The notes beneath the pieces are model-generated. The model made no database searches. It was given only the letters and a program-made list of their open reading frames with translations, and was not told where the DNA came from. DNA of 64,000 nucleotides from Thiobacillus sp. SCUT-2. GTDB taxonomy: Bacteria; Pseudomonadota; Gammaproteobacteria; Burkholderiales; Thiobacillaceae. The DNA lies in NCBI RefSeq assembly GCF_035621355.1, contig NZ_CP141769.1, positions 930,001 through 994,000 of the forward strand, read 5' to 3'. The translations under genes were made by a program, and so were the position numbers. Below, piece by piece: positions 36,904 through 46,320 of this stretch; within the stretch, counting starts at the first letter, position 1, and each line of letters starts with the position of its first letter.

Positions 36904-37364
36904 TGGGAAATTTCCTTGGTCGGGCGACGCGGGAGGGCGGCGAGGTTCGCGCGCATCGTCTTCAGGGCGGCGAGCACGGCGTCGGCCTGCGGCTTGGCGA
37001 TGCCGGCCAGCGCGTCGCGGCGGATGGACGCCGTAACGGCCTCGATGGCGGCAAGTTCGGCCGTCGCGGCCGGCTTGAGAAACAGCTGATAGGCGCGGCG
37101 GTCGGCGGGGTCGGGGCGCCGCTCGACCAGTCCGGCGTCGGCGAGCTGGTCGATCAGGCGCGCCAGCGAAATCGGCTGGATTTCGAGCATGTCGGCCAGC
37201 TCCACCTGGCGCAGGCCTTCGTTGCGCGAGACGTAGATCAGCGCGCGCGCCTGCGCCAGCGTGAGCGCGCTGCCCTCCAGCCGCTGGCTGAAGGCCTGCC
37301 GCATCAGGCGCGAAACGTCGGCAAGCAGGAACCCCAGGCTCTCCTGTCGTGAACTCATATGCAT
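36900..37364 (-). CDS. MarR-family repressor of the efflux operon
   Basis: 154 residues with a winged helix-turn-helix (GLRQVELADMLEIQPISLARLIDQLADAGLVERRP region; the DPADRRAY wing is clear). It likely represses its own operon with the HlyD and MFS genes and responds to a toxic ligand. Start is MHMSSRQESLG, or the second Met at 37358. A perfect inverted repeat at 37368-37392 lies right upstream. Confidence 0.92.
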   Translation of the reverse strand: MHMSSRQESLGFLLADVSRLMRQAFSQRLEGSALTLAQARALIYVSRNEGLRQVELADMLEIQPISLARLIDQLADAGLVERRPDPADRRAYQLFLKPAATAELAAIEAVTASIRRDALAGIAKPQADAVLAALKTMRANLAALPRRPTKEISQ

Positions 37365-37367
37365 TAA

Positions 37368-37392
37368 ATATAATAAGGTAGGCTTATTATAT
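37368..37392 (-). promoter_or_regulatory. MarR operator
   Basis: ATATAATAAG GTAGG CTTATTATAT: perfect 10-bp arms with a five-base centre, four bases before the marR start. AT-rich in GC-rich surroundings. Symmetry and position fit a MarR dimer site covering the promoter -10 or start. Confidence 0.8.
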
Positions 37393-37502
37393 GGGCGACC
37401 TGTCCCGACATCAATGCCACCGATGCTCGGACCCGGGCGGCTGGCTATCGTTCAGTGGAGCGTAGCGGGGGCGCGATCGGGGCGGGCGTCAACGCCGGTC
37501 GG

Positions 37503-39560
37503 CTACAGTGCCCACGTCGCCAGCTCCATCACGGCCCGCACGACGCCGGCGGCCGCCAGCGCCACGCCGATCGAGAGCGCGACCGAGTAGAGCGCGTCGC
37601 GCCGGCCGAGCAGCTTCAGCATCATGGCGAAGGTCGACACGCAGGGCACGTAGAAGGTCAGGAACACGAGGAAGGTGGCGATCTGGGTGGCATCGAGCAC
37701 GCCGCCGAGCTCCTGCGTGCCCAGCGCCTGGAAGACCATCAGCAGCGACAGTTCCTTGCGCAGCACGCCGAACAGGATCGGCACGCCCAGCGCAATGGGC
37801 AGCCCCAGCCACCAGGCCGTCACCGGCGTGAGTGCCAGGTCGATCCAGCGGTCGGCACCGTAATGGCCCAGCAGCGCCAGCACCACGCTGCCGGCCACCA
37901 GCAGCGGCAGCACGATGGTGACGATGTCGCGGCTGCGCTCCCAGGTGTTGGCGAGCAGCGCGTGCAGCGTGGGCACCGCGTACGGCGGGATCTCCTGGAT
38001 CATGCCGGGCGTGGTCTCGGGATAGCGCCGCCTCAGGAGCTTGCCGACCAGGCTGACGACGATGGGCGCCAGCATGAAGAGCGCGAACACGCCGAAGCCG
38101 CCCAGGTACTTGCCGCCGACCGCCAGCAGGATCGCCGAGCGTGCCGAGCAGGGGAGGAAGGTGATGAGGAGCGAAGCGACGGTGCGGTCGCGGCCGTGGG
38201 TGACCGCGGCGGTCGCCGCCAGCGCCGGCACGTTGCAGCCCAGGCCCATCAGGAAGGGCAGCGCCACGCCGCCGTGCAGCCCGAGCCGGTGGAAGCCGCG
38301 GTCGACCACGAAGGCGACGCGGTGCATGATCCCCGACTCCTCCAGCCAGACCAGCAGCAGCACCAGCGGGATCATGTAGGGGATGACGATGCCGGCGAGG
38401 CCGACGAAGCCGTCGAACACGGCGCGCGCGAGCACGCCCGCGAGGCTGGTCGGGTGCCACGGCTCGGCCCACGCGACCAGGCGCGCGACGGTGAGGCTGT
38501 CGAGCATCGCGCTGACCTCGAACACGAACAGCAGCACGAGGGCGAAGACGGCGAGCGTGCCGACGAAGCCCCAGCGCGGATGCAGGAACAGGTCGTCCGC
38601 CCAGCGCTGCCAGCGCGGCGGGGCCCCCTCCTGGCCGGGACGGCTCACCGTCTCGTACAGCATCGCCGCGCGGTGATGGCGGTCGGCGTGGATTTCCTCC
38701 GCCAGCGGCCGCGGCAGCGCGGCCCCGGCCGCGGCGCGCGCGGCGAGCAGGGCGGCGTGCTGCTCCGGGAAATGCGCCTGCAGTTCCTGCGCGAAGTAGC
38801 CGTCGTTCTCGGCCAGCTGCATCGTCAGCATGGCTTCCGGCACGTCGAACGCCGCGGCCACCGCCGGCTGCCGGGCGATGGCGGCGATGGGCCGCAGCTG
38901 CGCCTCGATATGGGCGCTGGGCGAAGGCGTCGGGCGCTGCGCATGCGCCGAGCGCGCCTCGCGCGCGGTGCGCACCACCGTCGAGAACAGGTCGGCGAGG
39001 CCGATGCCCATGTGGGCGACGGTCGGCACCACCGCCACGCCCAGCTTCGTCGCCAGCGCACGCACGTTGAGGAAGCGTCGCCGGCTGCGCGCCTCGTCCA
39101 TGCGGTTGAGCGCGACGACCATCGGGCGCCCCAGCTGCATCAGTTCGAGGGCGAGTTCGATGTCGCGTTCGAGCGAGGTGGCGTCCATCACCAGCAGCAG
39201 GACGTCGGGCGCGGCGAACGCGCTCTCGGGCTGGTGCGCCTCGTGGCGCGCGATGGCGGGCCAGCGGTCGCCCCACAGCAGGTACTTGAGCGTGATGCAG
39301 CCGTCGGGATCGAGGTCGTGCAGGCCGTCGATGGCGGGCAGGGCGACCAGGGAGATCTGGTCGATCCCCACCTCGACGAGGCTCTCCTCGTAGGCGGGGC
39401 CGACGCCGGCGAGGCGTTCGTGGTGCGTGGCGGTGCTCGCGGCCGCGCGGAAGATGCTGCGCTTGCCGCTTCCGGGACGCCCGACGATCGCCACGCGCGG
39501 CCGCCGCGCCCCGCGCAGTCCCGGACCGTGGAGGGGGAAGGCGTGCGCGGGCGAAGTCAT
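37503..39560 (-). CDS. FeoB-like metal transporter with degenerate G domain
   Basis: 685 residues, the length of FeoB. A G domain at the N-terminus is followed by Nucleoside-recognition (gate) membrane domains (IPYMIPLVLLLVWLEESG, FLMGLGCNVPALAAT, FLPCSARSAI). The G1 loop reads GRPGSGKRS (27-35) instead of GNPNSGKTT, the G4 motif is NRMD rather than NKxD, and the DxxG motif looks lost (LPAIDGLHDL). No feoA is next to it. It lies 64 bases after two Hsp20 genes on the same strand. It probably moves Fe2+ or another divalent metal, perhaps with altered nucleotide control. Confidence 0.82.
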   Translation of the reverse strand: MTSPAHAFPLHGPGLRGARRPRVAIVGRPGSGKRSIFRAAASTATHHERLAGVGPAYEESLVEVGIDQISLVALPAIDGLHDLDPDGCITLKYLLWGDRWPAIARHEAHQPESAFAAPDVLLLVMDATSLERDIELALELMQLGRPMVVALNRMDEARSRRRFLNVRALATKLGVAVVPTVAHMGIGLADLFSTVVRTAREARSAHAQRPTPSPSAHIEAQLRPIAAIARQPAVAAAFDVPEAMLTMQLAENDGYFAQELQAHFPEQHAALLAARAAAGAALPRPLAEEIHADRHHRAAMLYETVSRPGQEGAPPRWQRWADDLFLHPRWGFVGTLAVFALVLLFVFEVSAMLDSLTVARLVAWAEPWHPTSLAGVLARAVFDGFVGLAGIVIPYMIPLVLLLVWLEESGIMHRVAFVVDRGFHRLGLHGGVALPFLMGLGCNVPALAATAAVTHGRDRTVASLLITFLPCSARSAILLAVGGKYLGGFGVFALFMLAPIVVSLVGKLLRRRYPETTPGMIQEIPPYAVPTLHALLANTWERSRDIVTIVLPLLVAGSVVLALLGHYGADRWIDLALTPVTAWWLGLPIALGVPILFGVLRKELSLLMVFQALGTQELGGVLDATQIATFLVFLTFYVPCVSTFAMMLKLLGRRDALYSVALSIGVALAAAGVVRAVMELATWAL

Positions 39561-39624
39561 GGGGCCAAGTGTCTCACATCGGCGCCGCTTTTCGACGCGC
39601 GGGGCGCCGTCCCGCCTGCGTGTC

Positions 39625-40005
39625 TCAGGCGACCTTCACGTCGATCCGGCGCGGCTGCGCGTGTTCGGCCTTGGGGATGCGCAGCTTCAGCACGCCCTGG
39701 TTGAATTCGGCGCTGACCTTGTCGGCGTCGAGTTCCTTGGACAGGGTGAAGACGCGGCGGTAGCGCGGCAGGCTCACCTCGGCGTGCGAGGCTTCCATGC
39801 CTTCCGGCACGTCGAGGACGACCTCGCCCTCGATGGTGAGCGTCTCGGCCTCGATCTGCAGGCTGAGGCGGTCCTTGGGGACGCCCGGCAGGTCGGCGTA
39901 GAGCGTGATGCCGCCGGCATCCTCGACGACGTCGACGGGCGGCAGCAGGGCGGCTTCCGGACGCGGGCTGTCGGTGCGCTTCTCGGGGGTGGCGTGTGCG
40001 TTCAT
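39625..40005 (-). CDS. Hsp20-family small heat-shock protein
   Basis: 126 residues with an alpha-crystallin domain: DVVEDAGGITLYADLPGVPK opens it, YRRVFTLSKELD and GVLKLRIPK close it. Small Hsps bind unfolding proteins without ATP. AGGAGGAACGC sets the start MNAHATPEK. It comes ten bases after the second Hsp20 gene on the same strand. Confidence 0.9.
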   Translation of the reverse strand: MNAHATPEKRTDSPRPEAALLPPVDVVEDAGGITLYADLPGVPKDRLSLQIEAETLTIEGEVVLDVPEGMEASHAEVSLPRYRRVFTLSKELDADKVSAEFNQGVLKLRIPKAEHAQPRRIDVKVA

Positions 40006-40015
40006 GCGTTCCTCC

Positions 40016-40447
40016 TTACTGAATGGCGATGCGGCGGGGCTGCGCGGCTTCCTTGCGGGCGATGCCGATGTGCAGCACGCCGTCGCGGTAGCTGGCCCTG
40101 GCGGCGTTGGCATCGACGTCGTCCGGCAGCGTCACGACGCGGCGGAAGCGGCCGGCGTAGCGTTCGTCGATGTGCACCGAAGCCTTCTCGGGGACGGCCT
40201 CCGGCTTGCGCTCGCCGGCGATCGTGAGCACGCCCTTCTCGATCTGCACCTCGAGGCTGGCGGGGTCGATGCCGGGGGCGAACGCGTAGACGTCGACCGA
40301 CTTCGGCGTGCCGCCGACGTTCAGCGCGGGAAAACCGCGGGTGAGTCCGCGGATGCTGGGGGAAATGTCGAACGCCTGCTGCATTTCGCGCTGCAGGCGG
40401 TCCAGGTCCGCGAACATTTCGCGGGGAAACAGCGAGCGGTAAAGCAT
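40016..40447 (-). CDS. Hsp20-family small heat-shock protein
   Basis: 143 residues, start [15 protein letters not shown]. The alpha-crystallin domain runs from [12 protein letters not shown] to [10 protein letters not shown], with the usual [12 protein letters not shown]. It is the promoter-proximal Hsp20 of the pair; GGAGATCACGACC precedes the ATG. It is divergent from cbpA, with a palindrome containing CTTGAA in both directions in the 157-base gap. Confidence 0.9.
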   Translation of the reverse strand: MLYRSLFPREMFADLDRLQREMQQAFDISPSIRGLTRGFPALNVGGTPKSVDVYAFAPGIDPASLEVQIEKGVLTIAGERKPEAVPEKASVHIDERYAGRFRRVVTLPDDVDANAARASYRDGVLHIGIARKEAAQPRRIAIQ

Positions 40448-40523
40448 GGTCGTGATCTCCTTTTCGGATGGGTCGGGCCGCGCATGCGCCCCTGTCGTCG
40501 AATCTTGGGATGAGCGTGTAATG

Positions 40524-40537
40524 TTCAAGTACTTGAA
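40524..40537. promoter_or_regulatory. Palindrome with back-to-back heat-shock -35 elements
   Basis: TTCAAGTACTTGAA is a perfect 14-bp palindrome in the gap between hsp20 and cbpA. CTTGAA is the core of the sigma-32 -35 box, and it faces both ways here. I did not find a convincing -10 (CCCCAT-like) on either side, so this is tentative. Confidence 0.45.
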
Positions 40538-40604
40538 AGCGTCGCGCCCGCCCGCACCTGCGTCGCGACAACTGCCGTTCACACGCCCCGAGCAAGGATT
40601 GCGC

Positions 40605-41555
40605 ATGGAATTCAAGGACTATTACCAGACGCTCGGCGTGGCCCGTGACGCCACCGCCGACGACATCAAGAAGGCCTTCCGCAAGCTCGCGCGCAAGTAC
40701 CATCCGGACATCTCCAGGGAGGCCGACGCGGAGGCGCGCATGAAGGAGGTCAACGAGGCGTATGCCGTGCTGTCCGACCCCGAGAAGCGCGCCGCCTACG
40801 ACCAGGTCGGCCAGGGCTACCGGCCGGGCCAGGAGTTCCGCCCGCCGCCCGATTGGGACGCCGGCTTCGAGTTCTCCGGCCATGGCTACTCGCCGCACGA
40901 AGCGGCGGATTTCTCGGACTTCTTCGCCGAGCTGTTCGGCCGCATGGGCGGCGCGCGCGGGGGCGGATTCCACGCCCGGGGCGGGGCATACGCGGCGCGC
41001 GGCGAGGATCACCATGCGCGCGTCCAGCTCGACATCGAGGATGCCTTCACCGGCGCGACGCGCCAGATCACGCTGCGCGCGCCGGAGACGGACGCCCGCG
41101 GGCACGTGACGCTGCGCGCGCGGACCCTGAACGTGAAGGTGCCGAAGGGCGTGCGCGAGGGCCAGGTGATCCGGCTGGCGGGGCAGGGCGCATCCGGCGC
41201 CGGCGGCGCGCCGGCCGGCGACCTGCTGCTGGAAGTCCACTTCAGGCCGCATCCGCGCCTGCGCGCCGAGGGGCGCGACCTTCGCTTGACGTTGCCGGTG
41301 GCACCGTGGGAAGCGGCGCTGGGCGCAGTGGTGGCCGTCGACCTGCCCGGCGGCGCGGTCAAGGTGCGCATTCCCGAAGGGGCGCAGAGCGGCCGGCAAC
41401 TTCGCGTGCGCGGCAAGGGCATCCCCGGCGAGCCGCCCGGCGACCTCCTGCTCAGCATCGAGGTCGTGCTGCCGCCGGCCGACACGCCGCGCGCACGGGC
41501 GCTCTACGAGACCATGGCACGCGAACTGGCCTTCGATCCGCGCGGGAGGGGCTGA
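40605..41555 (+). CDS. cbpA: CbpA, DnaJ-class curved-DNA-binding co-chaperone
   Basis: 316 residues. A J domain ([23 protein letters not shown] in KYHPDIS) is followed by a Gly-rich linker and two C-terminal substrate domains ([31 protein letters not shown]). No zinc finger, so it is CbpA- rather than DnaJ-type. It stimulates DnaK. I start at [10 protein letters not shown]. It is coupled to cbpM two bases on. Confidence 0.93.
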   Translation: MEFKDYYQTLGVARDATADDIKKAFRKLARKYHPDISREADAEARMKEVNEAYAVLSDPEKRAAYDQVGQGYRPGQEFRPPPDWDAGFEFSGHGYSPHEAADFSDFFAELFGRMGGARGGGFHARGGAYAARGEDHHARVQLDIEDAFTGATRQITLRAPETDARGHVTLRARTLNVKVPKGVREGQVIRLAGQGASGAGGAPAGDLLLEVHFRPHPRLRAEGRDLRLTLPVAPWEAALGAVVAVDLPGGAVKVRIPEGAQSGRQLRVRGKGIPGEPPGDLLLSIEVVLPPADTPRARALYETMARELAFDPRGRG

Positions 41556-41557
41556 AC

Positions 41558-41866
41558 ATGATCGAACACGACGTCCTCATCGGCAGCCTGATGGAAGACT
41601 CCTGGCTGACCCTGGAACAGGTGGCCGCCGCCTGCGTGGTGGAGCCGGACTGGCTGCTGCGGCACATCGAGGCCGGCCTTTTTCCGCACGCCGAGAGCGT
41701 GGCAGGGGTGTGGCGCTTTTCCGGCGAGGCGCTGCTGCGCGCGCGCCGCATGCGCCAGCTGGAGCGGGACTTCGACGCCGTCCCGGAACTTGCCGCGCTG
41801 GTGGCCGACCTGCTCGACGAAATGGATCGCCTGCGGGCGCGGTTGCGGGGGCTCGGCGCGGACTGA
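41558..41866 (+). CDS. cbpM: CbpM, modulator of CbpA
   Basis: 102 residues. A MerR-like helix-turn-helix part (LTLEQVAAACVVEPDWLLRHI, GVWRFSGEALLRARRM) and a C-terminal helix. In E. coli CbpM binds the CbpA J domain and blocks its co-chaperone and DNA-binding activity. Two bases separate it from cbpA. Confidence 0.9.
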   Translation: MIEHDVLIGSLMEDSWLTLEQVAAACVVEPDWLLRHIEAGLFPHAESVAGVWRFSGEALLRARRMRQLERDFDAVPELAALVADLLDEMDRLRARLRGLGAD

Positions 41867-41912
41867 GCGCCGCGGGCCGTGACCGCGGGCACGGGCTTAT
41901 TTTTTCGCCAAT

Positions 41913-41937
41913 CGTTATGTAGTATTGGGTAATAACG
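41913..41937 (+). promoter_or_regulatory. ModE operator
   Basis: CGTTAT and ATAACG arms (6 bp) are separated by 13 bases, 24 bases before the modE start. This closely resembles the E. coli mod operator (CGTTAT-N12-ATAACG). Molybdate-bound ModE would repress the modEABC operon from here. Confidence 0.8.
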
Positions 41938-41961
41938 CGCCCTCCCCACCCCGACAAGCCG

Positions 41962-42756
41962 ATGAAGCCCGCCGCCGACCGACCGAAAGCCGCACCGCTC
42001 CGCATCGAGCGCGGCCGCCGCTGGGACCACCTCGACCTGCTCGCGCGCATCGACGCCAGCGGCTCGATCTCGGCCGCGGCGCAGGCCATGGGCATGAGCT
42101 ACAAGGCGGCCTGGCAGGCGGTCGAGGCGATGAACAACCTGTCGGAGCAGCCGCTGGTCGAGCGCCAGGCCGGCGGCCAGCGGGGCTGCGGCACGCGCCT
42201 CACGGAATACGGCCGGCGCGTCGTCGCCGCCTGCCAGGGCCTGGAGCAGGAACGCCAGCGGGTGCTGGCGCAGCTCGACCGCGTGAGCGGCGATTTCGAC
42301 GCGTACTACCGCGTCATCAGGCGATTCGACTTGCAGACGAGTGCGCGCAACCAGTTCCTCGGCCGGGTGCAATCGGTGAAGAAGGGCGCCGTCAACGCCG
42401 AGGTCCTCCTCGACATCGGCGGCGGCGATGCGCTCGTCGCCATCATCACCAACGACAGCGTCGACCACCTCGCGCTCGGCCCCGGCGTCGAGGCCTACGC
42501 GCTCGTCAAGGCGCCGTGGGTCATCCTCACCACCGACGACGGACTCAGGACCAGCGCGCGCAACCGCCTGTGCGGCGTCGTCGTGCGCTGCCAGGAAGGC
42601 GCGGTCAACGCCGAGGTCGTCGTCGAGCTGCCCGGCGGCAAGCTCGTCACCGCGATCGTCACGAACGACAGCGTCCGTTCCCTCGGCCTCGAAGCCGGCG
42701 CGCGCGCCTGCGCCCTGATCAAGGCCTCGCACATCATCCTCGCCGTCGCGCCGTGA
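41962..42756 (+). CDS. modE: Molybdate-dependent regulator ModE
   Basis: 264 residues: an N-terminal winged helix (GSISAAAQAMGMSYKAAWQA) and two MopI/TOBE domains, each beginning TSARN (NQFLGRVQSVKKGAVNAEV and NRLCGVVVRCQEGAVNAEV). ModE binds molybdate or tungstate and represses uptake genes, activating molybdenum-enzyme genes. It is the first gene of modEABC with a ModE box upstream. modA follows with a GTG start after AAAGGAG. Confidence 0.95.
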   Translation: MKPAADRPKAAPLRIERGRRWDHLDLLARIDASGSISAAAQAMGMSYKAAWQAVEAMNNLSEQPLVERQAGGQRGCGTRLTEYGRRVVAACQGLEQERQRVLAQLDRVSGDFDAYYRVIRRFDLQTSARNQFLGRVQSVKKGAVNAEVLLDIGGGDALVAIITNDSVDHLALGPGVEAYALVKAPWVILTTDDGLRTSARNRLCGVVVRCQEGAVNAEVVVELPGGKLVTAIVTNDSVRSLGLEAGARACALIKASHIILAVAP

Positions 42757-42767
42757 AAGGAGCTCGC

Positions 42768-43517
42768 GTGAAAACCGTACGAAGTGCCGTCCTCGCCGCC
42801 CTCTGCCTGCTCGCCCTGCGCGCCGAAGCCGGCGAGGTGCGCGTCGCCGTCGCCGCCAATTTCGCCGCGCCGATGAAGGAGATCGCGGCGATGTTCCAGG
42901 CCGATACCGGCCACACCGTGCAGGCGAGCTTCGGCTCGACCGGCAAGTTCTACGCGCAGATCAGGAACGGCGCGCCGTACGACGTCTTCCTCGCGGCCGA
43001 CGACGAGACGCCGCGCCGCCTCGGCAGCGAGGGCTACGCCGAGGCGGCGAGCGAATTCACCTACGCCCAGGGCACGCTCGTGCTGTGGAGCCGGAACCCC
43101 GGCACCGTCGACGCCAGGGGCGAGGTCCTGAAGGGCCGCTTCGGCAAGCTTGCGATCGCCAACCCCAGGCTCGCCCCCTACGGACGCGCCGCGCAGGAAG
43201 CGCTGCAGAAGCTGGGCCTGTGGGACGCCGTTCAAAATCGCCTCGTGATGGGCGAGAACATCGGCCAGACCCTGCAGTTCGTCGCCACCGGCGCCGCCGA
43301 CCTCGGCTTCGTCGCGCTGTCGCAGACGCTGAAGGACGGCAAGCCGGCCGGCGGCTCGTCCTCGGTCGTGCCGCAGGCCCTCTACGCCCCGATCCGCCAG
43401 GACGCGGTCGTCCTGGCGAAGCCGCAGGACAAGGCCGCCGCCGACGCCTTCGTCGCCTACCTCAAGGGGAAGAAAGCGCACGGCGTGATCCGGTCCTACG
43501 GCTACGCGCTGCCCTGA
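42768..43517 (+). CDS. modA: Molybdate-binding periplasmic protein ModA
   Basis: 249 residues with a signal peptide (MKTVRSAVLAALCLLALRAEA). VAVAANFAAPMKEI and ASFGSTGKFYAQIRNGAPYD are the ligand-binding stretches of molybdate binding proteins. The start is a GTG at 42768, set by AAAGGAGCTCGC. It captures molybdate in the periplasm for ModB/C. Confidence 0.95.
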   Translation: MKTVRSAVLAALCLLALRAEAGEVRVAVAANFAAPMKEIAAMFQADTGHTVQASFGSTGKFYAQIRNGAPYDVFLAADDETPRRLGSEGYAEAASEFTYAQGTLVLWSRNPGTVDARGEVLKGRFGKLAIANPRLAPYGRAAQEALQKLGLWDAVQNRLVMGENIGQTLQFVATGAADLGFVALSQTLKDGKPAGGSSSVVPQALYAPIRQDAVVLAKPQDKAAADAFVAYLKGKKAHGVIRSYGYALP

Positions 43518-43524
43518 GCCCGCC

Positions 43525-44190
43525 ATGAGCCCCGAAGACCTGCAGGCCATCTGGCTCACGCTCAGGCTGGCCGCGATCACCACGGCGATCCTGCTCGTCA
43601 TCGCCACGCCGCTGGCGTGGTGGCTGGCGCACACCCGTTCGTTCTGGAAGGGACCCGTGGGCGCGCTGGTCAACTTGCCGCTGGTGCTGCCGCCCACCGT
43701 GCTCGGCTTCTACCTGCTGCTGTGGATGGGGCCCGACGGTCCGATCGGGCACCTGACCGACGCGCTCGGTTTCGGGCGCTTGCCGTTCACGTTCTGGGGG
43801 ATCGTGGTCGGCTCGGTGCTGTTCTCGCTGCCGTTCGCGGTGCAGCCGATCCAGAATGCCTTCGAGGCGATCGGCACGCGTCCGCTGGAAGCGGCCGCCA
43901 CGCTGCGCGCCGGCTTCGTCGACCGCTTCTTCAGCGTCGCCGTGCCGCTTGCCCGCCCCGGTTTCCTGACCGCCGTCGTGCTCGCATTCGCCCACACCGT
44001 CGGCGAATTCGGCGTGGTGCTGATGCTGGGCGGCAATATCCCGGGCGAGACGCTGGTCGCGTCGGTCGCCATCTACAACCGCGTCGAGGCGCTCGAATAC
44101 GGTCCCGCCCAGGCGCTCGCCGCCACCATGGTCGCGTTCTCGTTCGTGACGCTGCTGAGCCTCAACTGGCTGGGGCGGAAGCGCGCATGA
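43525..44190 (+). CDS. modB: Molybdate ABC transporter permease ModB
   Basis: 221 residues with about five membrane segments. It has the EAA loop of ABC permeases ([22 protein letters not shown] region) and the mod-type [18 protein letters not shown]. Seven bases after modA; its TGA overlaps the ATG of modC. Confidence 0.95.
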   Translation: MSPEDLQAIWLTLRLAAITTAILLVIATPLAWWLAHTRSFWKGPVGALVNLPLVLPPTVLGFYLLLWMGPDGPIGHLTDALGFGRLPFTFWGIVVGSVLFSLPFAVQPIQNAFEAIGTRPLEAAATLRAGFVDRFFSVAVPLARPGFLTAVVLAFAHTVGEFGVVLMLGGNIPGETLVASVAIYNRVEALEYGPAQALAATMVAFSFVTLLSLNWLGRKRA

Positions 44191-45260
44191 GCATCCGCGC
44201 CGAATTCCGCCTCGGGCGCGGCGAGTTCACGCTCGACGTCGCGCTCGATTTGCCGGGGCGTGGCGTCACCGCGCTGTTCGGCCCGTCCGGTTCGGGCAAG
44301 ACCACGTTGCTGCGCCTGATCGCCGGCCTCGACCGCGCGCCGGGCCGCCTCGAAGTGAACGGCGAGGCGTGGCAGGACGACGCGAACAAGGTGTTCCTGC
44401 CCACCCACCGGCGCGCGCTCGGCTACGTGTTCCAGGACGCCAACCTGTTTCCGCACCTGAGCGCGCGGCGCAACCTCGAGTACGGCATGAAGCGCGTGCC
44501 GCCCGCGGCGCGGCGCGTCGACGTCGAGCGCGCCGTCGCGCTGCTCGGCATCGGTCACCTGCTCGAACGCAAGCCGGACCGCCTGTCGGGCGGCGAGCGC
44601 CAGCGCGTCGCCATCGCCCGCGCGCTCGCCACCAGTCCGCGCGTGCTGCTGATGGACGAACCGCTCGCGGCGCTCGACCACGCGCGCAAGCAGGAAATCC
44701 TGCCTTACCTCGAGCGCCTGCACGACGAGCTGGAGATTCCCATCCTCTACGTCAGCCACGCGCCCGACGAGGTCGCCCGGCTGGCCGACCACATCGTCGC
44801 GATCGAGGACGGCCGCGTCGCCGCGCAAGGCCCGCTCGGGGAAACCCTGGCGCGCCTCGACCTGCCGATCCGCCTCGGCGAGGATGCGGGCGTCGTGCTG
44901 GAGGGGACGATCGCCGAAATCGACGGCATCTGGCACCTCGCGCGCGTCGCCACCGCCGGCGGCGACCTGTGGGTGCGCGACAGCGGCCTGCCCGTCGGCC
45001 GGCGCGTGCGCGTGCGCATCCTCGCGCGCGACATCAGCCTTGCCCTCGAAGCGCACGGCGACAGCAGCATCCTCAACCTGCTGCCGGCGACCGTCGCCCA
45101 GATCGCCGACGATGCCCACCCCGCGCTCGCGCTCGTCCGGCTCGACGCCGGCGGCGCGCCGCTCGTCGCCCGCATCACGCGGCGCTCGGCGGCGAAGCTC
45201 GAACTGCACCCGGGGCAGGCGGTGTGGGCGCAGATCAAGGCCGTGGCGCTGATCGGCTGA
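44187..45260 (+). CDS. modC: Molybdate ABC transporter ATPase ModC
   Basis: 357 residues. Walker [10 protein letters not shown], signature [15 protein letters not shown], Walker [13 protein letters not shown] and H-loop YVSHAPDE form the ATPase. The C-terminal part has a MopI/TOBE domain ([14 protein letters not shown]) typical of ModC and used for molybdate regulation. It drives uptake with ModB. Last gene of the operon. Confidence 0.95.
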   Translation: MSIRAEFRLGRGEFTLDVALDLPGRGVTALFGPSGSGKTTLLRLIAGLDRAPGRLEVNGEAWQDDANKVFLPTHRRALGYVFQDANLFPHLSARRNLEYGMKRVPPAARRVDVERAVALLGIGHLLERKPDRLSGGERQRVAIARALATSPRVLLMDEPLAALDHARKQEILPYLERLHDELEIPILYVSHAPDEVARLADHIVAIEDGRVAAQGPLGETLARLDLPIRLGEDAGVVLEGTIAEIDGIWHLARVATAGGDLWVRDSGLPVGRRVRVRILARDISLALEAHGDSSILNLLPATVAQIADDAHPALALVRLDAGGAPLVARITRRSAAKLELHPGQAVWAQIKAVALIG

Positions 45261-45267
45261 GCACGCC

Positions 45268-45744
45268 TCAGCGGTCGCTCAGCACGTCGGCGAACGTTTG
45301 CGGCGACAGCGTCCGCGCCTGCGCGAACCCGCCGACGAAGCGGATCGAATCGGGCCTGATGACGAACAGCGAAAAGTCGGCGAAGCCGAACAGGTCCTCG
45401 CTCTGCGGAAAGCGGGCTAGGTAGGCGGCCTTGGCCACCGCGTGGTCTTCGGTTCCGCCTGCGTATTGTGCTGCGCGGCCCAGCACCGTGATCCGCGCCA
45501 GCGCCTGGGCGGGAACGTCGGGCGAGCGCGGCGCGACGACCAGCAGGCTGACCTGCGGGCTCGCCAGCATGTCCTGGGTGTGGGCCGCGAGCTTGCTGAC
45601 GTGGATCACGAAGCCCGAGACGTCGGGCAGCATCGCGAAGGGCACCATCGACACGTACGGCTGGCCTGCATGCAGGGTGCCCAGCGCGGCGACCTCCTGG
45701 GTTCGCAGCAGGTCGCGGAGCGTCTGGGCGTGGGCGGGATTCAT
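45268..45744 (-). CDS. Pyridoxamine-5'-phosphate-oxidase-fold flavin protein
   Basis: 158 residues. The split-barrel FMN-binding fold is suggested by TQEVAALGTLHAGQPYVSMV, GFVIHVSKLAAHTQDM and PQVSLLVVA. Similar single-domain proteins (HugZ-like) bind haem or FMN; the substrate is unknown. I start at MNPAHAQTLRDLLR because the extra N-terminus of the longer reading crosses the tmRNA terminator. No strong ribosome site is seen. It lies convergent to modC and downstream of ssrA. Confidence 0.75.
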   Translation of the reverse strand: MNPAHAQTLRDLLRTQEVAALGTLHAGQPYVSMVPFAMLPDVSGFVIHVSKLAAHTQDMLASPQVSLLVVAPRSPDVPAQALARITVLGRAAQYAGGTEDHAVAKAAYLARFPQSEDLFGFADFSLFVIRPDSIRFVGGFAQARTLSPQTFADVLSDR

Positions 45745-45809
45745 CGGTGGCGTGTAAATGGTGTCGAGCGATGTGAGCCGCGCCGGTCCGCCTTCGGAGA
45801 CCGGACGTG

Positions 45810-45844
45810 AAAATGGCCATGATCCTTGAAGAATCATGGCCATT
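45810..45844 (-). terminator. Terminator of tmRNA
   Basis: On the minus strand AATGGCCATGAT/ATCATGGCCATT, a perfect 12-bp stem with a nine-base loop, ends in TTTT. It lies 25 bases after the tmRNA 3' end. Confidence 0.9.
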
Positions 45845-45868
45845 CGTGGACCACCAGGGATCGAAATC

Positions 45869-46236
45869 TGGTGGAGCCGGCGGGAATCGAACCCGCGTCC
45901 GCAAGCCCTCTACAGTAAGTTCTACATACTTAGTCCGGTGATTTGGGTTTTAACCCGGTGCGCGCCCGCCGAACAGGCTCGCCTCAGGCGAGTGGCCTTG
46001 ATTTAACGCCGGCCCAAGCCACCCGGGACGGCGCGATCCTGCTGAAGTGACTCTGCTGCCGGTTTTACCCGGCCCAGCCCGCAGGCTGACTGGTGCAGAG
46101 TCTGGCGCAATTAAGCGGCCAGAGCGTAGTTTTCGTCGTTGGCGACTATTACTTTTTCGGTTGGATTTACGAGGTCATCCGACCCTCGGTATGCCCTTAT
46201 CTGCTTTGCGACCCACGTCGAAGCCAGGTCGGCCCC
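45869..46236 (-). ncRNA. ssrA: Transfer-messenger RNA (tmRNA)
   Basis: About 368 nt. The 5' end GGGGCCGACCTGGCTTCGAC and the 3' tRNA-like end with GCGGACGCGGGTTCGATTCC ending in CCA pair as the acceptor arm of an alanine tRNA-like domain. The message part has a resume codon GCC at 46141-46143 and reads ANDENYALAA then TAA (46111-46143), a normal degradation tag ending in LAA. It rescues stalled ribosomes together with SmpB. Confidence 0.97.
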
Positions 46237-46320
46237 ATGTGTTGCTGCAGCAAGTGTACCGCATAGAGGACGCCCGCGCGGGAAAGTTCCGGCGTCAGGG
46301 GAAATTTGTGCAGCCGGGCT

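Noticed and set aside
45869-45940. A tRNA gene at the tRNA-like end
   Set aside because: The T-arm and CCA belong to the 3' end of tmRNA; no anticodon arm is present and the tag frame lies inside.
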